Source: Mesostigma viride (taxonomy: Eukaryota > Streptophyta > Mesostigmatophyceae > Mesostigmatales > Mesostigmataceae). Taken from it: DNA of 62,000 nucleotides. This document shows positions 56,219 to 62,000 of this stretch, one piece after another. Location: positions 529,446-591,445 of the forward strand of contig RPFO01000333.1 of the NCBI GenBank assembly GCA_009746045.1, written 5' to 3'. Made by a program: the position numbers and the translations under genes. Position 1 is the stretch's first letter, and every line of letters starts with the position of its first letter. Below the pieces are notes generated by a model, which saw only the letters and a program-made list of their open reading frames with translations, searched no databases and had not been told where the DNA came from.

Positions 56219-57567
56219 AGAGCCACGAGCCACGAGCCACGAGGTAGCCAAATCTAGGCGCATCTGCTACTATAAACGGTTACAGCTGTAACGCAGTATT
56301 GTGACCGGCCTGCAGCTATTACGCGAACTGCTATTATGACGAGCAAACGCACAACAACGCAACGCAGCCTGGCGAATGCGTTAGGCAATGAAAATACGTC
56401 TGCAGCTCCGGCTGCAGCTCCGCTCACAGGTCCGGAAGGTAGCGGTGACACTAGTCGTGCACTGGTGGTTGCCCAGCCCCCTCACGGGCTTGCCTCGCCC
56501 TCTGCATCGCCTGAGCCTAAACGCAGCCGCCCTGAGGAACCGGCGCCCCCTGCCGAGCCGGGCTGGAAAGAACTCGACTTTGACGCCAAATCAGCCGTAT
56601 GGTGGGCAAACTGCACCGCAAAGCCCACCCTTTTTATGAGCGCCGTGCTTTACGGGTCGCGCACCTCGCTTCTTGCCCTGTGCCGGCACCTTGACGACAT
56701 CGGTCGCCTCACTCCGCCTCAGGAGGTGCCGTGGCCGGTACTTACATGCCGAATCTGCCCAGCCTCCCCCGCCCCCGCCTTCAGCTCATCGCCCTCTGCT
56801 CCCTCCTTGGGCGCTCTGTCGCCGAGATCTGGGCCCCAACCTCCATGAATTCCACCTCCGAAATCCGCTCCATCATCAACCAGGCCCTCGTGCAGCACGT
56901 AACCCCCCTCGCCGCAGATGTGGCGGCCATGGGGGGCACGCTGGCTGCCGAGCTTCCCCTCCTCTCCTCCACCACCACCGCCACCTCCAAGCTCCTCGCC
57001 TCCACCTCCACCACAACCGACGCCCTCACCGCCCAGCTCCTCGCCATCGACAAGCGCCTGCAGGACAATGCCATAGCCATCTCGAGAATGCTTGCAGAAC
57101 ACCGCCGGCATCACCGCCCAGGCGGTGAAGGACATCGCCGCTCGGCCAGCCCCCAGGTGATGGCCATGCCGGCGATGCTCCTCCCGTCCCGACCTGGGCG
57201 GACATGCTTAAGCAGCACGCCACCTCCACCACCTCCGCCGTCGCCGCCCAGCTTAACCCCTAAACCGTCCTCGTGCCGATTTTCGACTGCGAGTTTTTCT
57301 CATGCCTCACATTCGGCATGAGTTTGTGCGCCCTGTAGGGATTTGGCGGGAGGGTTTTGGCGGGAACCAACTAGACCACCGAAAAGATCTAGATTCACTC
57401 TATCCGTAGGACACTTGTCTGACCGTATTTGACCACCGTATCAGGGTGGAAACCCTGGTCAAAGTCAACAGGGTACCCTGGTGCATGCAGGTTTGGGCGG
57501 TAAAAAAAATTGACAAAAACGTACGAAAACGAAGGATGCGAAAAAAGGGGGGAGCGCGGACGTAGAC

Positions 57568-58488
57568 ATGGCGGACGAAATGCAGGCAGATATACGGACT
57601 TTCAAGGTAAAGAAGGGCATTTTCATGGCAGTGCCTGTGGAAAAATTCGGACGAGACTGGGCGATAGAGCAGTATGGGGAAAAACAAAGCGAGGTACGTT
57701 TGCCGGGCAAGGTAGTGACAGTGAACAGGTCCGGAGATGGTGCACGGTGCTATTTCCCGGACGACAAGCTCACGTACCCATTCACCCGTGAGCAGATTTT
57801 CATATATTCGTGCAGCTCAGATGAGTACGAAGCTCTAGTGAAAGAATGCGCCGCCAGGAAGGTCCCAACGGCAGGTAGCAGTGACGATGATAGCGAGCAG
57901 GGCCAGGATAGCGATTCTGACGCCGGCGAGGACGACGACGACAAATCCGAGGATATCGAGCTGCCCACACCGGTCAAGCGACGCGAGCCGGGGAAGCGCG
58001 CTGTCGGCAACCCGAAGAAGAACCCAGCCATCAGCCACGCCCCGAAAAGGCGCCGTCAGACCAAGGCGGCGGCCAGCGAGAGCGTTGTCTCGGACGCTTC
58101 CGATGACGACTTTGTTTACCAGAAGGGTGCGGAGGGTCCGGTGCCGAGCGGTGAGGCTGAGCTCGATGATTCGTTTTTCCTAACGACACTCCTGCCACTG
58201 AGGAGCCAGCCGAGACTGTCTGGAAATCTGGTTTCGGCAAGCCAGGTGTGTTTCCTTTTCCCGATACTCCGGTGCTGTCGCCGATGACGGGTACCGCCTG
58301 CTATCAAAACCTTTCCCCTGCCCAGCTCGAGTTTGGGCCCCTCGGGCTGTTCTCCCTTTTCTGGTCCCAACGTGATGTCGTGGCCAAGATTGTCAAGGAG
58401 ACCAACGACTATGCTGAGCTCAAGGGGGCGGGCAAGCCAGGTGAGCGTGAGTGGCACCCCTTAACAATGCATGAGATGGGCAAATTTC
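57568..58488 (+). pseudogene. piggyBac-like transposase, N-terminal part
   Basis: Starts MADEMQADIRTFKVKKGIFM. Residues ~10-75 look like a small beta-barrel, then an acidic Ser/Asp-rich region and a basic segment (KRRRQTKAAA) follow. A one-base shift at a T run (~58168-58178) moves the frame. It continues with FGKPGVFPFPDTPVLSPMTG and LEFGPLGLFSLFWSQRDVVAKIVKETNDYA...WHPLTMHEMGKFLG, the conserved entry into the piggyBac transposase domain (LSPLDFFxLFF...IVEETNRYA...WxPLTxEELKAFLG). Sequence homologous to the DDD core ends abruptly here. Confidence 0.85.
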
Positions 58489-58494
58489 TGGGTG

Positions 58495-58845
58495 GAGCAG
58501 GTGCTGTGCCAACTGTGCTGCGCGCAAGGCAGGAAGCACAAGACCTCGGTCATGTGCGAGCACTGTGACATGGCGTTCTGCAGCAACAGCGAGCGGAACT
58601 GCTTCGGCCTCTTCCACTCCGGGCAGGTGGAGGGGCTGGACTTCAACGTGACGAAGCAGCGGGTATGGCAGCGCCTCTCCCAGCGTGGCGAATGCGCCAA
58701 GAATTTCAAGGGCGCCACTACCACGAGGGGTCAGCAGCCACCACCCGGAAGCTCAAGGGGGTGGCGCGGCGCCGCCATCTCAGGGCGGAGCATGTCCGCC
58801 TGGGATATAGTCCTACGGAGGCTGACTAAGAATGCTAGCATTTGT
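58495..58845 (+). pseudogene. piggyBac-like transposase, C-terminal Cys-rich domain
   Basis: In another frame: CQLCCAQGRKHKTSVMCEHC followed by DMAFCSNSERNCFGLFH, the cysteine-rich finger at the end of piggyBac transposases (CxxC...TxYxCxxCxxxLCxxxCFxxxH). It then continues into an Arg/Gly-rich tail. It follows the N-terminal part within a few bases, so at least the ~300-residue catalytic region has been deleted. Confidence 0.82.
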
Positions 58846-59260
58846 TGCCTACGTGGCATGGCGTTTGGCCTTTCCTGCCCGCGCTCATGCGCGCCGTGTA
58901 TCACCATGGGCCGGCATGGTTTGAAGTGTGTGTTATTGTTTCATGGACCCACCTGTGCATGTGTTATTTGGTTTCATGTTGTTAGCCTGCATGGGTTATT
59001 GTTTCATGGTCATGTCTTATTAGCTTTCATGTTTATGCATAACTTGTGCAGTTTGAAAATCTGCTCCGTGATGGTCACAGTGCCACCTATTTCTAGTTGG
59101 CAATTTTCAGTGTTACTGCATGCATGGTCCCTTGGTCACTAATTTATCTAGGAGTGCTGGGATGTTTTGACTTTGTGTGCAAGGTCCATCATGCATGTAA
59201 AAATAAGTACCACAGTATCAGCGGGTCTGCAAGCATTTACGCTTATTGTGGCATATATTT
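58846..59260 (+). other. piggyBac-like 3' region, nothing recognised
   Basis: T-rich sequence with repeated TTTCATG words, presumed 3' UTR of the element. Confidence 0.5.
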
Positions 59261-59783
59261 GTGCCACATAGGAGCTGGAATAAACATAATCATGCATGTT
59301 TCATGCTTACCTATCATTTCCATGTTCAAAACTGCACTAGGATGTTTATTCTAGCCCCCCCAAACTGGTCACTCAGAATAGTCACCAGCTATTTTTAGCA
59401 TTATCTTGTGGGTCCCTGGGTGAAACAAGACATGTAAGTGTTTGGATGTAGTGCTTGGGTACAGTTGCAGTCCCCCCTGAAATACTAGGGTGAAATCCAA
59501 GGTATACGTGCTCCATCATGTAGATAAGGTTGTGAACCCCGTACTCGCGGCCCGCGCGTAGTCGTCTCCAATCATATCCGGCAGGGACCTGTAGTGGTTA
59601 TGGCAGGTATTGGTGGCACACAGGTTGGAATAAGTGTTAGCATGCATGTTTGCCCATACTCCATGCTTGCATATCGTTTCCATGTTCAAAACTGCACTAG
59701 GATGCCTATTTTAGCCCCCCAAAAACTCGCGACTCGAAATAGTCACCAGTTATTTTTAGCACCAGCTGATGGGTCCCTGGGGG
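59261..59783 (+). repeat. Direct repeat of ~160 bp inside the piggyBac-like element
   Basis: 59261-59420 and 59612-59783 share TTTCCATGTTCAAAACTGCA, CTAGGATG, ATAGTCACCAG and GGGTCCCTGGG. Confidence 0.85.
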
Positions 59784-60971
59784 AGTTACAATTTTTAGTG
59801 TTTGTATCCCATCCTAACTAAAAAATCTATCTACAAAACCAACCCCAGGGTCAACTCATTGAGGAAAGGGGTCTATCATCCATTATAAGGGTGTCACCGC
59901 GCACACTCACCGTACCCCCCTGAGGGGGGGGCTATTTATAGAGCAGGGGGGGCTAGCACTGGGACCACCCACTATACCCCCAGGTGGGCCCTAATATGGT
60001 TATGCTTGGTTCCTAGTATGGTCTAGAAAAAATAATTAGGCTGAATGGGGGCACCTGTGGCATACTGTGCAACTCGTGACTCATTTTAGTCACGAGTCAA
60101 AGACGGTTGAGGGGTTAAGCAGCAGACGCTGGACCTCCGCGAGGAGGCCGAGCTCGCCAAGCGCAGCCTTAACGTCATAGTCTTGAAAGCACTTCGACCC
60201 GCTGCAGGCCGAGACCCCCGAGACCCTTGCCATGGCGTTTGAGAACAAAATCCTTGTCCCCATGGCTATCATTGGCGGGTAAGGGCAAGCCGCGGGGGGT
60301 GACCCGCCTTCCCCGCTCGCGGGGTAAGGCCGGCCCCTCCCCCTTGCTCCTCACCTTTGACACCATGGCGGATAAGATGGAGTTCCTCAAGTGTCGCAAG
60401 CGGCTTGGGGGGACCGCCTACACGCTGGATGACGACTTGACCTTGACGCAGCAACAACGGCGACGGGAGTACGTTATCAGTGGCCGACCTACCTCCAGCT
60501 TCGGCAGACGGCGGGGCAGAAGCCGGTCTACTGGAAGGGGGCGGACATCTACGTCGGCCACAAGCCCTGGCAGGCGACCCCTCACTGCCGCCCCAGCCAC
60601 CCCAGCCACCCCAGCCTAGGGAATATATAGCAGTAGTGTAGACTAGAAAGCTTAGTGACGTGGCCATGTATGCCTACGTGATGGGCCCACACCCGCCCTT
60701 ACAATAGCCGTAGCAATTTCGAGTCATGCTTTGCCCATGCAGGGAGTTACTCCCTGCTGAGAGGCCATGTGTACCCTAGCTATATAGCCTAGCCACATAC
60801 CTTCCACCCCATATGTCATGCAGGCCTTCTAGGCCCTAGCTGAGTCTCCTCAAGCCCCCCCTGGGTGCCTGTGCTTGTTTAGGAGGCATGAACCATCATG
60901 GAGGTGCAGGTGCACCTAGTGCACCCAGAGCAGGTGATAGTCGTACATCCTACACCTGCAGGTTGTCGCCA

Positions 60972-61170
60972 GTGAACAGCCATACGGCGTATAATACGCC
61001 GTATGGCGCGTATTATACGCCATACGCAAGATTTCCGTATGGGTATGGGAAAAAAAATACGCACTGCGTATGGTTTGCGTATTTTTTGCGTATTGCGTAT
61101 TTTTTGCGTATTTTTTGCGTATTTTTTGCGTATTTTTTGCGTATTTTTTGCGTATTTTTTGCGTATGAAC
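60972..61170 (+). mobile_element. Element end with GCGTATTTTTT array
   Basis: Starts AGTGAACAGCCATACGGCG, followed by nested palindromes (ACGGCGTATAATACGCCGT, GGCGTATAATACGCC-type) and an 11-bp tandem repeat GCGTATTTTTT at ~61073-61165. It abruptly truncates the family-A 3' UTR. It looks like a transposon terminus with sub-terminal motif clusters; no partner end was found in the window. Confidence 0.5.
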
Positions 61171-61480
61171 CGCGTTCGAAGTAGCTTCTGGCATCATTTT
61201 GGACGGCAGTGGAGCCGGAACTAGACTGTATCTAGGCGACCTGGAACTCCGCGACAAATAAACGACATGCAGGTGCCAAGCTGGCCGTGCATGTACGACT
61301 GTACGTGCATTGCTGCAGATTGCTGCGTGTCGGACTAGGGTCTAGGAGACGAAGGACGAGGAAATTAGGTGACGAAGTTATGTTGTCTGCCAACAAGGGC
61401 GCGCATCTGGCACCTAACATTTAATCGTAGCACAATTGACATCCAGGCACCATGGCTAGCGACGGTGATGGTGTGGGTCT
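61171..61480. other. No recognised feature
   Basis: No repeat or coding motif assigned. Confidence 0.5.
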
Positions 61481-61780
61481 ATGGAACACGATGATGACTG
61501 GGCCGACGAGATGCAGGCCGTATTCGAGACTGTCTGGACACACATCGTGAAAGAACAGACTCTCAACAAGAAAGGGCAGCCGACAGGTAACTACAAGCTA
61601 AGTGACGTGCACACTTTTGGATGCAGAATTCTCGGGTTCTACCACCCGAGCAAGGCTAGCACCCGCCATATCATGGGCGCTACGTACGCGAAGGAGGCAA
61701 GAGTGAGCGAGTGCAAGAGGCCGCCGGAGGCATTACGTCGCAGGCTGCGGGGTATTTGGTGTGACTCGCGATGCACATAA
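61481..61780 (+). CDS. Unrecognised 99-aa ORF
   Basis: Begins MEHDDDWADEMQAVFETVWT, continues KKGQPTGNYKLSDVHTFGCR and ends RRLRGIWCDSRCT followed by a stop. The ADEMQA words and their codons resemble the start of the piggyBac-like transposase at 57568 (MADEMQA), but nothing further matches. An upstream out-of-frame ATG lies at 61452. It could be an exon of a host gene running right, a transposon ORF fragment, or chance. Confidence 0.3.
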   Translation: MEHDDDWADEMQAVFETVWTHIVKEQTLNKKGQPTGNYKLSDVHTFGCRILGFYHPSKASTRHIMGATYAKEARVSECKRPPEALRRRLRGIWCDSRCT

Positions 61781-62000
61781 ATGCCTTATTTAGCCATGCA
61801 GGCTGCTGCTAGCCAGCCACCGTACCATATGTGTTAATGGTTTAGGGAAGCTGGGTCGGGTTGCTGGCATGCATGGTATCCTGCACGCTAGCCACATTGT
61901 TGGCAGCCCGTATGGATTCTTGCTTCATGTAGATCAATATTGCATGGTGGCCTACCACGAGTAGGCAAGATGTCTGTTTCTGGCACAATGTCTTATTACT
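61781..62000. other. No recognised feature at right edge
   Basis: Non-repetitive sequence to the window end. Confidence 0.5.

Larger units (their letters stand above)
57257..60114 (+). mobile_element. piggyBac-like transposon, 2858 bp, internally deleted
   Basis: Flanked by TTAA (57253-57256 and 60115-60118), with ~13-bp TIRs CCCCTAAACCGTC on the left and CCCCTCAACCGTC inverted on the right. Hairpins lie near both ends (CATGCC/GGCATG near 57303-57320 and ACTCGTGACT/AGTCACGAGT at 60072-60098). It contains the N- and C-terminal parts of a piggyBac transposase but not the catalytic core. Its target is the ORF1 of a LINE copy, which reads through cleanly once one TTAA is counted. Confidence 0.88.
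56219..60970 (+). mobile_element. Second ORF1-only family-A element, split by a piggyBac-like insertion
   Basis: The 5' UTR starts AGCCACGAGCCACGAG at ~56219. ORF1 (MTSKRTTTQRSLANALGNEN) starts at 56336. At 57253 a TTAA marks the insertion, and ORF1 sequence resumes at 60115 (TTAAGCAGCAGACGCTGGAC), coding QTLDLREEAELAKRSLN, and later DDDLTLTQQQRRRE and KPVYWKGADIYVGHKPWQ (60430-60575). The 3' UTR runs to 60970, where it is cut off by a different repeat. It also lacks ORF2. ORF1 has frameshifts, so it is dead. Confidence 0.85.

Noticed and set aside
57568-58287. Host chromatin protein (acidic/basic linker, small barrel)
   Set aside because: It lies inside a TTAA-flanked element and leads directly into piggyBac transposase motifs.

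Overview
This is a nuclear window from a eukaryote of the green lineage, most likely a flagellated green alga. The genes are broken into many short exons with GT-AG introns. The Raptor protein reads much closer to plant than to animal Raptor. One gene is an NME5/RSP23-type nucleoside diphosphate kinase of the sort found in motile cilia. No bacterial operon structure, rRNA or convincing tRNA is present. The species cannot be named from sequence alone.

Four host genes were reconstructed exon by exon, with splice phases that close. (1) An RPAP3-like TPR co-chaperone lies on the minus strand (ATG 4765); its 3' end runs off the left edge through a 2-kb C-rich satellite. (2) RAPTOR, the TORC1 scaffold, lies on the plus strand (11189-30532) in 22 exons and predicts about 1574 aa. 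(3) A 239-aa NDPK plus Dpy-30 protein (NME5/RSP23 type) lies on the minus strand (39996-43532). (4) A 475-aa SEC14-like lipid-transfer protein with a C-terminal CaaX-type ending lies on the plus strand (44374-53210). Genes 1/2 and genes 3/4 are each head-to-head. RPAP3 (R2TP complex) and Raptor (TORC1) act in connected pathways, because R2TP helps assemble mTOR-type kinases.

The rest is mobile DNA, and much of it can be dated by nesting. The RPAP3/RAPTOR promoter interval holds a 5.6-kb hAT-like element (18-bp perfect TIRs, 8-bp TSD), itself split by a 3.3-kb MULE-like element (122-bp TIRs, 9-bp TSD). Between RAPTOR and NME5 (30.5-40 kb) is a graveyard of LINE fragments, SINE-like and MITE-like units and a 1.35-kb TTAA-flanked element. 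After SEC14 there is a complete ORF1-only LINE derivative with a 13-bp TSD. A second copy of it is interrupted by a 2.86-kb piggyBac-like element that has lost its catalytic core. A very short repeat module (15-30 bp) recurs at several sites, several times flanked by direct repeats like target-site duplications.

Introns, especially in RAPTOR, carry many minisatellite arrays. Most are G-rich on the transcribed gene's sense strand and start close to the 5' splice site.
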